This document shows positions 1 through 10,695 of a stretch of 64,000 bases of DNA, piece after piece. The DNA lies in NCBI GenBank assembly GCA_947683625.1, contig CANTUR010000460.1, forward strand, positions 1,231,001-1,295,000. Direction: 5' to 3'. Position numbers and translations under genes: made by a program. The stretch's first letter is position 1. Each line of letters starts with the position of its first letter. This DNA comes from Mallotus nudiflorus (taxonomy: Eukaryota > Streptophyta > Magnoliopsida > Malpighiales > Euphorbiaceae). The notes under the pieces are model-generated. The model was not told the origin of the DNA, did no database searches, and saw only the letters and a program-made list of their open reading frames with translations.

Positions 1-1272
1 ACCATATGCATTGACTCTTCAACTACTAGAGTTCTCTTATTAAAGACCATATATGCTTTACTAGAAATAAAATAGCCTAGGAAAATTCCTTCATCAGCTT
101 TAGAATAAAATTTCCCAAGATTGTCCTTGGTGTTTAATATAAAGAACTTGCATTCAAATACTCTTAGATATGACATTTTAGGTTTTCTATTATTCCATAG
201 CTCATAAGATGTTTTATTTAAAATTGGTCTTTTGAAAACTTGGTTTGAAATATAACAAGATGTGTTAACGGCTTCCGCCCAAAAGTATAGAGGCAAATTA
301 TACTCATGAAGCATTATTTTAGCCATTTCCACAAGAGTTCTATTTTTCCTTTCAACTACCCCATTTTGTTGAGGAGTTATAGGATATGAAAATGTATGAG
401 AAATATCATTTTCATTACAATAGTTTTTGAAAAATTCATTTTCAAATTTAGCTCCATAATCACTTCTAATAGAAGAAATATAAATGCCTTTTTTTTTTAA
501 ACTCTTTTTGTAAACTTTTCAAAATCATTAAATGTATCATTCTTATGAGCAAGGAAACATACCCATGTAAATCTAGAGTAATCATCAACCAATACATATG
601 CATAGTGCATTCCACTGAGACTAGCAACTCTAGTTGGTCCAAATAAATCCATATGTATAAGTTCAAATGGCGTAGAGGTGGACACTATATTTTTTAGCTT
701 AAATGAGGACTTGGATTGTTTTCCCTTTTAGCAAGCATCACAAGGTTTATCCTTAGTGAATTCAAGCTTAGGTAAACCAATCATAAGTCCATGTTTACAA
801 AGATCATTCAAAGTTCAAAATTTGTATGTCCTAACCTTCTATGTCATGTTCATGTGTCATGGGAGATATACACTAAGCATTTTATGTCTTTGTTATCAAT
901 TTTATTCAAATTAATGACATAAACATTGTTTACTCTTTCACCACTAAAAATAATTTTATTTTCATCATGACTACTAACAAAATAATTTTTAGGATAGAAA
1001 GTTACTTTATTTCCCATATCACATAATTGACTTATACTAAGTAAAGTATGTTTAAGGTCATCAACAAATAACACATGATGTATAGATAAGGATTGAAGAT
1101 TACCTATTTCTCCAATGCCAATAATTTTTCCTTTTACATTATCTCTGAAAGTAGTGTGTCTTCCATCCTTAGCATCAAGTTTGTTGAATTGCTCTTTGTC
1201 TCCCATCATGTGGCTTGAACATCCACAATCGAGATTCCACTTGCTTTTTGTTCTTGTGGATTTCAAGCACAT
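1..1272 (-). pseudogene. copia pol fragment: protease and integrase
   Basis: The frame 850-1272 contains WNLDCGCSSHMMGD, the copia protease and gag-pre-integrase region; the usual active-site DSG reads DCG here. The HHCC finger follows, with HRRLGH near 815-830 and CDAC near 735-750. The integrase core appears at 497-685 (MDLFGP and VDDYSRFTW, holding catalytic Asp), and the third catalytic residue lies in NGVVERKNR at about 325-375. Downstream to position 1 the translation keeps typical integrase C-terminal phrases (LRVFECKFF, GYFISSKAY). Frames shift repeatedly between these blocks, so this is a dead copy. The window ends before reverse transcriptase. Confidence 0.9.
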
Positions 1273-1299
1273 CTACATAAAATAATTTAAGTGTTCTTT

Positions 1300-3328
1300 T
1301 GGACCCAAACCTTTCTTAGTCTAGGTTGGTTAGTTGCAAGATAATCCTAGGAAGTAAATTCATATGTAGTCTCCTATAGAAGCACACATAATTATTATGT
1401 CCTTGATCATGCAACAAGAACATAAAATATTTTCAAATTTATTTCCCTTAAGATGAAATGCTTTTTTAGTGTATGCAACATGCCTTTGGTGTTGTTTGTA
1501 TCTCCTATTATTTTGTGTCATTAAGTGAGACATGCATTGACAATGGTGATGTGTATTTTGATAATTTTGTGCAACATATGTGCATTGTATTATGTAGCAT
1601 GCCTATTATAATTGTGTCTAATGTACATATAAGCATGCTTAGGTTGAGGTGCTCTAGTTTGAGCCTTACTTCTTTATATTAATGAAGGATGAATCTTATG
1701 AGACTTTCCCTTGCTATTTAACACATAAGATCTTTTAGCTTTGAAAGCTTAAGTCTTATTTGATTTGGAGGTTGAAGGAGTGGAATCATGTGAAGCTTTT
1801 ACAAAATTAATATATGATGAAGATGATGAAGACATTCCATTCTTATATCCAATTCCATGGGTATCTCCATGAAATTTTTGAGAGTCAAGAAGACTATCTA
1901 AAGTTTCTTTTCCTCTCTTAAATTCAACAATGGAATTCTTTAAATCTAAAACCTCCTTAGAAAGCTTATGATATCAATCATTTTCTTTCTTAAGTTAATC
2001 TTCCAAAGAATTAGAAGATTTTGCATCACTAACAAGTTTTTTGTTTGATTCAACAAGTTTAGCAAAATTAATTTTTAAATTTTCTAATTCTCTATTTAAG
2101 CTACCTAACTCATGCTTATAATTTTTCTTTTTATATAATAAACTTTTGTATTTAAAAAGTAATTAGCTCACAATAGAGCTCTCATCATTATTATTATTAT
2201 CATCATCATCATTATCATCATCACAATAATTATCATAATAATCAAAGGAAGAAAAAGAAGTAGATGGTACCTCATTTTCATTTTCAAAGGCCATGAAGAA
2301 AAGATTGGTCACTTCTTATTGTTCCTCTTCCTTTTTAGATTTGAAGGAATCATCTCAAGTAGCTTTGAATGCCTTCTTCTTATCTTTTGCTCCCTTTTTC
2401 TTGAATTTGAGTTTAGGACACTTACTTTTAATATGTCTCAGTTTCTTGCATTCATAGCAAGTAATCTCTTTAGTTTTCTTTTTCCCATCTCTTTCGAACT
2501 TCTTGTTAAAGTCCTTTGTTCTTTAGAAGTTTTCTTTCTCAAAAACTTCTTGAAGTTCCTAGTGAGCATGGCAATGTCACTATCATCATTACTAGAATCT
2601 TTGATGCTTTCCTCTTCACTATCTTCTTAAAGAGCTTTTAAAGTAATGTTCTTTTTCTTTTCTTCTTTCTTTTCTTATTTTTCACCTCTTTGCTTGATAG
2701 TGAGCTCCTGTGTTAAGAGCTTACCAATGAGCACACAGTTAATAGAGTGAAGAGCTCTTGAGCTTCCTCAATTGAAGTAACACAAAATTCCTAATCCTTC
2801 TTAGGTAGGATTCTTAGAATCTTGTTGTTTACCTCTTCTTTGGAGAAATGTTTTCCAAGTTTCTTGAGGGTTATCAGGAGAGCATTGAGATGGTTTGTCA
2901 TCTCTATGATTGATTCATGAGGCTTCATTTTAAAGAGTTCATATTCATGTATATGAAGTTAAACCTTCTTGCTTCTTACTTGAATGTTGCCTTCATAGTA
3001 GTTTTCTAAGGTCTCACACATTTCTTTGGTCAACATACAGTATTGAAGCTTACCTCCTTCTTCTCTTGTTATTGAAAAGACTAGTGTAATCATAGCTATT
3101 TTATTTTTATAATTTTCTTCCTTTTGATCAATACTCCATTGGCTTCTTGCATGAGTAGTTACTACACCATCAATGATAGTTGTAGATTGTTCCTAACCTC
3201 TTAGGACAATGTCCCAAAGTTTAATGGAATCACAATCAAGATATAATTCCATTTTGAATTTCCAATATGGATAGTCACTACCATCAAAGAATGGTCTAAA
3301 AGAATAGATGTTTTGTGATTCACTCCCC
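1300..3328 (-). pseudogene. copia gag (UBN2/DUF4219-type) with CCHC knuckle, degraded
   Basis: From a start at 3328 the frame begins MGSESQNIYSFRPFFDG and continues with YWKFKMELYL, the classic N-terminus of copia gag. The middle resembles UBN2 gag, with HEYELFKMK and an ILRILP stretch. A zinc knuckle C-x2-C-x4-H-x4-C (CYECKKLRHIKSKC) is at 2418-2459. Gag packages the RNA into virus-like particles. Several stop codons and frame changes interrupt the reading frame, so no full protein is made. A run of ATT/ATC triplets at about 2188-2225 gives an acidic Asp-rich stretch on this strand. Confidence 0.85.
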
Positions 3329-3904
3329 ATGATCTTGTATTTTAGTAATGAAGTACCTAAAATTCAAGTTCTGATACTAATTGAAAAGAGTCCTAGAGGG
3401 GGGGTGAATAGGACTATCAAATAAAAATGAAAAATTAAAGAATTCTTTGCAAGAATTGAATGGAAGTTGAGAAGGAAGAATGAAGAATATAAAAATTTAA
3501 GGAGTTCGGATTCAACAACAATCCTACGTCTCTACCTAACTTATCCCCAAGTTAGGATTTTTAATCACCAACAATCTTATTCATAAGATTGAGATTACAC
3601 AAGAGTTTTATGACTCACTCCTATAACCTTACAACTTGAGTTTTCAAGGCTCACTCAAAAAAACCAAATCCTAAGCGTTTTAATGGACAACACTTAATCT
3701 AATTCCTTTAAAGATAAATCTCACTTTCCTTTTAATCTATCCCAAGATTTAAGATAAAAATAAATTCTATTCCTAACACACAACTAATTCTCATAAGATT
3801 TATACAAACAAATAATTATCTAAGAGAATTTGAGAGCTCAATTGAGTGCTTAAGAAAGAATGAATGATAAAAAAAAAAATTTAACTTTCATTCAGCTTTT
3901 GAGG

Positions 3905-3914
3905 TATTTATATA
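3905..3914 (-). promoter_or_regulatory. TATA box of the copia LTR
   Basis: The minus strand reads TATATAAATA, followed about 30 bases on by the expected start of R. It is the only clear TATA box in the LTR, and it lies downstream of the 190-bp U3 repeats in the direction of transcription. Confidence 0.6.
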
Positions 3915-4014
3915 GATAAACACTTAAAAATATAGTTTTTGGAGGTGCAAATAATATGTCCAACGTCTATATGTTGAATTCAATGTTTATAATTTTGAAT
4001 TATTGAAGGTGATG

Positions 4015-4590
4015 TTATCAGATAGCTATACATAGATTAAAACTGTAATTAGCTACTGAAGACGTTCAATTTTGCCTATACTTTCTTTGAAAAATTTTAG
4101 ATATTTGACTTATATTTTCATATCATTTTAAATCACCTCAATTGGAATTCTGTAGCTTAAGATATGTCCAAAATACTAAGGCTTTGCAATTTAAAATGCA
4201 GACTATTGTCAAACAGCTATGCATAAGTTGAACCTGTGATTTTATATTGAAGATGTTTGAATTTGCTTAAAATTTCTTCATAAAAGTTATAGATATTTTA
4301 CTTATATTTCTATATCAATTTTAATCACCTTAATTTAACATTTGTAGCTAAATATATGTTCAAAATACTAAGAGCTATGTAATCTAAAATGTAGGCTACT
4401 GTCAGCCAACTATGCACAAGTTAAAGCCATCATTTTCTATTGGAGACATTTGAATTTACCTAAAATTTTTTCATAAAATTTTTAGATATTTGACTTAGCT
4501 TTCCATATAATTTTGAATCACCTCAATTGGGCTTTTGTAGCTCAAGATATGTCCAAAATACTAAGAGCTGTGCAATATGAAATGGCAGCT
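4015..4590. repeat. Three tandem ~190-bp repeats in the copia U3
   Basis: Equivalent blocks such as AGCTATACATAGATTAAAAC (4024), the variant at about 4217 and the variant at about 4407 recur about every 190 bases. Each unit also contains a GATATTTGACTTA-like block and a CACCTCAATTGG-like block, then ATGTCCAAAATACTAAG. The copies are clearly diverged, so the amplification is old relative to this insertion. Confidence 0.8.
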
Positions 4591-4900
4591 GCATACATTA
4601 ATTTTGACTTAATATTTGCATATCCAAATGAACTCAAATTTTGACAAGCAAGCCAATTCAGAAAGCTCAAGATGTATACTTTAAATGTGAAGAAGATAAT
4701 TTTCTTATTATCAAGCTCTAAGGATGTCAAAAGCCTCCTTGAATCTCAGAAGTTGAATTAGCCCAAGATAATCATACTTCATTTTAACTTCCAATGGAGT
4801 CCTAGCTTATACACACTTAAACAAATAAATTAAATGCCTAAAATTAAGTTTAATAAGATTAAAATTAAAATTGATTATTGTTAAGGTCAATAAAAGGCCA

Positions 4901-5759
4901 TTTGTAATTCCTTAGAAATTTGTGAATCTAAATACATGTTTACTTAAACATCCTAGATTTAAGGAGAATTAAAAAGTAATTATGTAATTTCTTAATTTAA
5001 AGATTTTAAGAAAAGATCCAAAATTGGAAAAGCAAATTTTCTCCTAAGTTATTAGAGAAATCTTTGTTAAATTAGCGATCCAAGCTTTTTTAACTTATGT
5101 GATAATGGTCTTCAAGCTCCTCTTAAGCATTACCTCTAAAATTAAAAAGCCTATTAGGCAATTTAGTCGAGTAATAGTATTGGGAATAAAAACATACATT
5201 AGGTTAATTTGTGAACTATGATAAAAAAAAAAAAGATGGAAGAATAGGTTTTAAAGAATCGGAACTTTTTAACTTAGCCATACTAGCTAAAATTTGATGG
5301 GTCCTTTTCAAAACCAAGATTTTATACATGCTAAGAATCTCTAAAGGAATCTTCTACCCATACACCTTTTTATCAACACCAAACAAAGGCTTAGAGCATC
5401 TTAGATATGGTCCAACATCATCCAGGGAAAAAGAGTATTAGATATAAGACTTCACTAAAATATCCACTAAGGTAATGAAGATAATATCTAATTTAATTCT
5501 TGGATCCCTCAATTTCATAATTTTAAAATCTAATATGTTAAGCCTGTCAATTGTGAGTATCACTTGGTAAAAGATAAAATTGATAAATCTTAAAGATATC
5601 AGAATAATGATACTTTGTTTAGTATTTTCATTATAGAGGAACAATGAGCTATCAAAAGCATTCATATATAAAAAAGGTGAGTATGTGATAAAATGATATG
5701 GCATTTTGACAAGTAAGGAAATACTTTTTTCAACTAGGCTATGGACATTCAAAACATAG
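4901..5759. other. Non-coding spacer
   Basis: AT-rich sequence with no convincing gene. The 104-codon open frame on the minus strand (5438-5752) has no recognisable domain and a composition no different from its surroundings. I see no RNA gene here. Confidence 0.5.
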
Positions 5760-5990
5760 CAATGGAGATCCTTCGCATTATCCTCTCACATTTTTCTAAC
5801 AAACAGTTGAAGTTGATTTGGTTCCTTATTACCACACTTAAGGTAAAAGTTTCCATATGAAGATGTATAAACAATGCAAAGCATTCTCTAAAGCATAAGA
5901 ATTATGGAGATGATGACCAATGTTTTCTTTGTAGACAGGAGTAAGAAACTCTGAAGCGCATACCTTTTCTCTACCATCATTCTAAGTGAA
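5760..5990 (+). pseudogene. LINE zf-RVT remnant
   Basis: A plus-strand translation reads KVKVSI, then NNAKHSLKHKNYGDDDQCFL and CRQE followed by a stop and ETLK, HHSK. This matches the zinc-binding domain (zf-RVT) that follows reverse transcriptase in plant LINEs, where the pattern C-x2-C, E-E-T-L and H-C follows a KVKVF-W-A motif. It has an internal stop and frame changes. The assignment rests on a short, decayed stretch. Confidence 0.5.
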
Positions 5991-6093
5991 TCTAGTTAGG
6001 CACTTAATTTGGCTATACATCTAATGTTATTGGTTTTTAATCCTTTACAAAAAAAATGGTGGTTGTTGATCATTCACATTATCAATATGTAAT

Positions 6094-7364
6094 TGTCCAT
6101 GTTTTGACCTTAACAAATCAATTTAATTCACTAATTCATATGTCTAATTGTATATATAAGTTAGGTTTACGTTGGTGTTTAATTGAAGTCAAAGAACTCA
6201 AATTCCTAAAAGTTTTAGCACTCTTCATGAAGAGTCTTACGATTATAATCATACAAGCCACGCTCATGATCAAGTGTCTCACGATCATGAGCCAAGGATT
6301 CCTTAATTTTACAAAGACACAATGCTTCTTAAGATTAGCGTAACAATTATAAGGATGCATGCCAACTTGTGATTACTCAAGACCTCTTAAGCATTAAGGC
6401 ATAATGCTCATCACGATCCTAGTCACGATCATAGGATGACTAGCTCACTCGTGATCATCAAGGCTACTTAGCACTCAAATTCACATTGCTCCTCACGAGC
6501 AATTCCATGATCGTGATCAAGCATACTTTATTTATGATCATCAACACCCAAAAGAAGGTTGTCTTCTAGTGCTCCTTATGATGAAGCCTACAATTGTTAC
6601 CACAATCATAAGTAAACTAGTTATGATTATGATCAAGCTCACAAATGAGATGTTGAGCTTGCAATGGTCAAAATCAAATGGAAACGACTAGTTTTTTCAT
6701 TCCTCATGATCGTGAGCATGCATTTTCCTGCAAAACTTCAATTAGCATTTGATGAACAAGAAGAAGTTTAAAGATGAGAAAAAGACATTCTAATATTTAT
6801 TTTCACTCTCATACGATACAAACAAGTGTTGGAGACTCATTAAAAAAGTTAGAGAGTTTCGTGAAGCTATTATTACTTAGAAATCTACTCACCCATAAGC
6901 ATTCATTGCTTTTCTCAATTGTAATTAATTCATTGTGATCACCAAACAACTTGATTGTTTTTAGTTTTTGTGATTAGAGCTAGAATTCTTATCTTTTACT
7001 CTTTCTTGGGTTAGAAAGAAAGGAAGTGTCGATTCTCATTAAAAAATTGGTTTAAGTGTAAGCCACACTTGAAATTTTGAGAAATTGATTAGAGTTTGGC
7101 CTAAAAAAAAAACTTAAGTTCTAGAAGGTTTGAGTTAAGTTTGAAAAAATTAAGAGCGTAATCAATCTAGACAGAATAAATTGGTGGTGAAATTAAAAAA
7201 AATCTAATTTAAAATTAAATTAAGTGAAAATATGATCCATTGATAAACCAAACCCCTAAAATTCTTATATTTATTTATTCTCTCATCTTACCTTAATTTT
7301 CTTTTCATTTCTAAATCTCTTTTAAACTTCTAATTAAACTCAATCACCCCTATGGAGCCCTTCA
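6094..7364 (+). repeat. LTR-like repeat with many dyad-symmetric motifs
   Basis: The start (TGACCTTAAC at about 6104) and the end (CAATCACCCCTATGGAG at about 7341) line up with the start and end of the copia LTR at 3382-4900 read on the other strand, and the 3' part aligns with the repeat at about 14120-15110. No gag or pol is attached, so it may be a solo LTR. No matching target duplication was found at the ends I chose. Between about 6226 and 6720 it has about ten copies of a palindromic core related to CTCATGATCGTGAG. Confidence 0.55.
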
Positions 7365-7419
7365 GTGGCTTTCTGTAACTAATCTTTTGAAGGCTTATTC
7401 AGATATAAACCACCTGAAC

Positions 7420-7872
7420 CTTATGTCACATGAGTTTTGTTATACTCGTGAACTTTGCCCACGTGCAGCCTAGCAAGCTTGATTCACCCAATGTCAAGAA
7501 TGCTAGTAAGCCTTCCAACGTATGCCAAACTCGGCAAGATGGCAAGAATTACGACAACAAAAGTATGCTTAAGTAAAAAGACACAAAGAGAGCACAAGAG
7601 CTTTGAAAAGTATACTTGTATTATGTTCACCAAAAGTGTACAAAATGAGGGGGTGAGGAGGTATTTATAGGCATGGGTGGCTACTATTCCCACCTCCTCA
7701 AGGGAATGTTCTAGAATGCTACTTACATGTGTGGAACTTTCTAGACTAGTCTAGTAGTATGTTTTGGCATACGTTGGAAGGCTTACTAGCATTTTTGACA
7801 TTGGGTGAATCAAACTTGTTAGGCCGCACATAGGCAAAGTTCGCGAGTATAACAAAACTCACGTGACACTTA
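7420..7872. repeat. Fold-back element with ~108-bp inverted arms
   Basis: The left arm (about 7424-7530) and right arm (about 7762-7870) are near-perfect reverse complements; for instance GGCATACGTTGGAAGGCTTA on the right pairs with TAAGCCTTCCAACGTATGCC on the left. The roughly 230-bp centre has a TATA-like CCTATAAATACCTCC on the minus strand (about 7657-7672) and a small GAGGAGGT/ACCTCCTC hairpin. No protein is encoded; short open frames inside merely follow the arms. A fold-back or MITE-type element, or an inverted LTR duplication, would fit. Confidence 0.8.
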
Positions 7873-9568
7873 TAGCTAGTATCAATTGGCATATTCGGAA
7901 AGCTAGGCATACAACTTTATTCGATGGTACGGGGAAAATCCCAATGTTACAATCATGAAGATCAATTGATGGTGGTGTCCATTAATAAGAACACATTTGC
8001 ATGACGCATCAAACTCCTGGCGTTTCTTCTATCAGTAAAGTATTAATGTATTAATTTTTTTTAAATCAATTAATATATCAATGTATTGTACTCGTGATAA
8101 TCTAAATTAATGTATTTTAGTTAAGATTTAGTTCATATGTTTAGAGTATAAGTTTAAAAATTAATTATTACAACTAAAAATAAATAAATTTTGAGATTTT
8201 AAAATTTAGATTTTATGTTTAAAGCATTAACTTTCAAAATTCAGAAGAATGTATTTGTCATTTAAAATATATAATAAAATTATATTATTTTAAAAATAAA
8301 ACTAAAAAATTTTAACATATTTTTATACCGTTTAATAATACTCAAAATGAATAAAGTTGAATAAAAGGATTAAAAATGATATAACAAGATGACATTAGTA
8401 GATTCTAAATACCAAAATGATATAGCTGGATGTACATCAAAAGACTTTGTTTTGGACAGGAACAAATACAATAAGAGAAAGAAAAAGAAAATAAAAGAAG
8501 AAAGGAAAAAATTAATTAAAAGTGTTTACTATAGCTTTTTTAATAATAGAAATCAATTAAATTTATTTCTATATTTATTTTTAAATATTTTTTATTTGTT
8601 AGAATAATTCTTAATAAAAATTTTAAAAATTATTAAATTTTATTAGTTTAAATGATTACGAAAATTTATTTTTCTTTTTAATTATCTAAATTTGATTCTT
8701 CTGCTCGGTATTTTAGAAAAACTACATTAATAATTTAAAGTTGATTGTGATCCAACCTTAAAATATGATTCATTTTAATATAAAAACTCATAATTTCATT
8801 TTATTTTATTTTCATTAGAAAAGAATAATTAAATAAAAGCTGGCTATTGAATAAATCAATTGACCATTTCATTTACAGAGTGACACCTAAAGTAGGGTTC
8901 AAATCCATCTTTGCTTTCCCTACCTGCGTAAAAATAAATAAATAAATAAAATTAGCTCATAGTATTGTTACCATTGTCAGAGGGGAATGTTTAGCAGGCA
9001 TGTGTAGTCTCATCGCGCCATGTGATGAAGTGTGGGTTCCCCTTAACCTTAAGCTTATGTTTAGAATAAAAGAAAAGTGAGGAGAATAAAAAATTACAGA
9101 GATTTTATTTTTTTATATTTGGAATGAGGGAAAAATGAGTTAAAAAAAAAAGTTGATGTTATTTCTCTCTTACATCATCTCTCTAATTTAGAGAAAAAAT
9201 GGAAAAAAAAGAAAAAATTATATTATTTATTTTCATTTTATAATTTTAATTTTATTATACAATTTATCTATTCACTCATTATTTTAGTATATGAATATAA
9301 TAGTAAATATATTATATATTTATTTTTTAAAATTATTTTATTTTTCTAATAAAAAATACTATAATTTTCCTTTCTTATTATATTATTTTCCTTCACATCC
9401 AAACACAATAAAAAAAAAAAAAATACAAACACAAAAAAAGAAAAAAAAATATTATATTTCTTTATATTTTTCTTTCAATTTTCTTTCCTCATCACAGTAA
9501 TCCCTTGAAGTTGACTAATATCATTTACTAGTAACAAACCCAACCTCTCCCTCTCTCTCTCTCTATAT
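7873..9568. other. AT-rich spacer
   Basis: Long A/T runs, a (AAAT)n tract at about 8932-8950 and a CT-rich tract at about 9546-9564 just before the duplicated block. I see no gene, RNA gene or transposon coding in it. Confidence 0.5.
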
Positions 9569-10240
9569 AGTAAAATTATCCGCGCCTTGCCCTAATGTTT
9601 CCAGTAAGGGGTTAATAAACCCTTTTGTTTTTTGTAAGCAAATATATATATGAGTTTTTAAAGTAAAATTATCCGCGCCTTGCCCTAATGTTTCCAGTAA
9701 GGGGTTAATAAACACTTTTCTTTTTTTTAAGCAAATCTATATATGAGTTTTTAAAATATGAATTCTCTACGCCCCTCTTTTTAATAGAGTTTGATATTCA
9801 TTAAAACAATGGTTTTCTTTTTGTTTTAATGACCCCGCATATCTTTTTTAAATAATAATTAAAAAAAAATCTTTGATCTCTTTCAAATCTTTTGGACTCT
9901 CTCAATCTCACCTCCCCTGCTCATCCATCTTTATGTTCAACTCCCTCTTATTACCATTTCTCATTACCTACGCTTAGAAGTGATATCTTCCTTTTTTTTT
10001 GGAGCAAATATTTACAAGTTTTTAAAATATGAACTTTCTACACCCCTCTTTTTGACAGACTTTGATATTCATTCAAACAACTGTTTTCTTTTTTTTAATG
10101 GCCCACGTATCTTTTTTTAAATAATAATTAAAAAATCTTTGATCTCTCCCAAATCTCTTGGACTCTCTCAATCTCACCTTCCTACTCATCCATCTTTGTT
10201 TTTAACTCCCTCTTATTACAGTTTCTTATTACCTACCTGA
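9569..10240. repeat. Nested tandem duplications upstream of the AG-peptide-like locus
   Basis: A unit of about 92 bp beginning GTAAAATTATCCGCGCCTTG at about 9570 is repeated at about 9662. Overlapping its end, a larger unit of about 270 bp (starting near GCAAATCTATATATGAG, about 9731) is repeated from about 10002, again with TTTTTAAAATATGAA, a CCCCTCTTTTT block and GGACTCTCTCAATCTCACCT. Copies are similar but not identical. The blocks lie within 100-800 bp upstream of the AG-peptide-like reading frame, where a promoter would be. Confidence 0.8.
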
Positions 10241-10331
10241 CAAGTGACAAAACTTTCATCACCGACAACGAAACTTTCATTACCATCATCACTATCATCT
10301 AGTCTCCACCATCATTAAACCAAGTATAGAC

Positions 10332-10695
10332 ATGGCCTTTTGAAAAAGCTCTTGTAGTTGTTGCCATTGCCATGTTCATTTTGGGTGTTGTTGTGAAAGC
10401 AGAAATAGCAACTCCAGGCCTAGCACCTACTCCCACTCCTACCACTGATGCAACTTCACTTAATTCTTACCCATCCATGGTCATGAGATTTATGAATTTT
10501 GCTATACCATTTTTTCCACTCAATTCTTCATTATTGGCAAAGGGAGACAATGCCATGTTCCTTGCACAGCCCAGAGCTGGAGATGCACTTTGCGGAATTA
10601 TGTACGATTATATAAGGCTAAAGGCACCAGTACCAAATTTTTTGCCAAAACGTTTTAACAAAGAGATGTTCGTATTTTCTTCACAAAAATATTGA
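10332..10695 (+). pseudogene. Arabinogalactan-peptide-like gene, probably broken
   Basis: The open frame (10372-10695) encodes a hydrophobic leader ending VVVKAEIA, a short Pro/Thr/Ala stretch (GLAPTPTPTTDATSL) and then a hydrophobic segment ending PFFPLNSS. This matches the plan of AG peptides such as AGP16/20: signal peptide, a few AP/TP glycosylation sites, a (S/T)DGTS-like motif and a GPI-anchor signal ending HPLDASS. AG peptides are cell-surface proteoglycans. The likely original ATG (10332) is one base out of frame: ATGGCCTTTTGA has an extra T, giving a stop after three codons. The family's stop after the anchor signal is also missing, so the frame runs about 54 residues further. It could instead start at the internal Met (10372), which would shorten the leader. 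Confidence 0.55.

Larger units (their letters stand above)
1..4900 (-). mobile_element. Ty1/copia LTR retrotransposon, partial (5' LTR, gag, protease, integrase)
   Basis: Read on the minus strand the order is LTR (about 4900-3382), primer-binding site, gag, protease, integrase, which is the copia order; reverse transcriptase and the second LTR would lie left of position 1. The primer-binding site at 3365-3380 is a slightly mutated match to the initiator tRNA-Met site (TATCAGA core). The coding part carries several stops and frame changes, so this copy cannot be autonomous. The LTR keeps the SIRE/Maximus-like signature of a G-rich run beside its inner end (3396-3410 on the plus strand). The left boundary and target duplication are outside the window. 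Confidence 0.9.
3382..4900 (-). repeat. 5' LTR of the copia element
   Basis: The inner edge is the TG (plus strand) at 3382-3383, directly beside the tRNA-Met-type primer-binding site. The outer edge at about 4900 is set by alignment with two related LTR-like copies (from about 6094 and about 14120), which share the motif GACCTTAAC or a variant near their start. A TATA box (TATATAAATA on the minus strand, 3905-3914) puts the transcription start near 3870. U3 holds three tandem copies of an approximately 190-bp unit (about 4015-4590). The outer edge is an estimate to within about 20 bp. Confidence 0.75.

Noticed and set aside
5438..5752. 104-codon minus-strand open frame
   Set aside because: No domain, composition equal to the surrounding AT-rich DNA, no splice or promoter signals.
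7455..7693. Overlapping short frames on both strands
   Set aside because: They follow the arms and centre of the fold-back element; no protein family.
7420..7872. Possible retrozyme (hammerhead ribozyme retroelement)
   Set aside because: I could not find the hammerhead core (CTGATGA with a matching GAAA) in the element.
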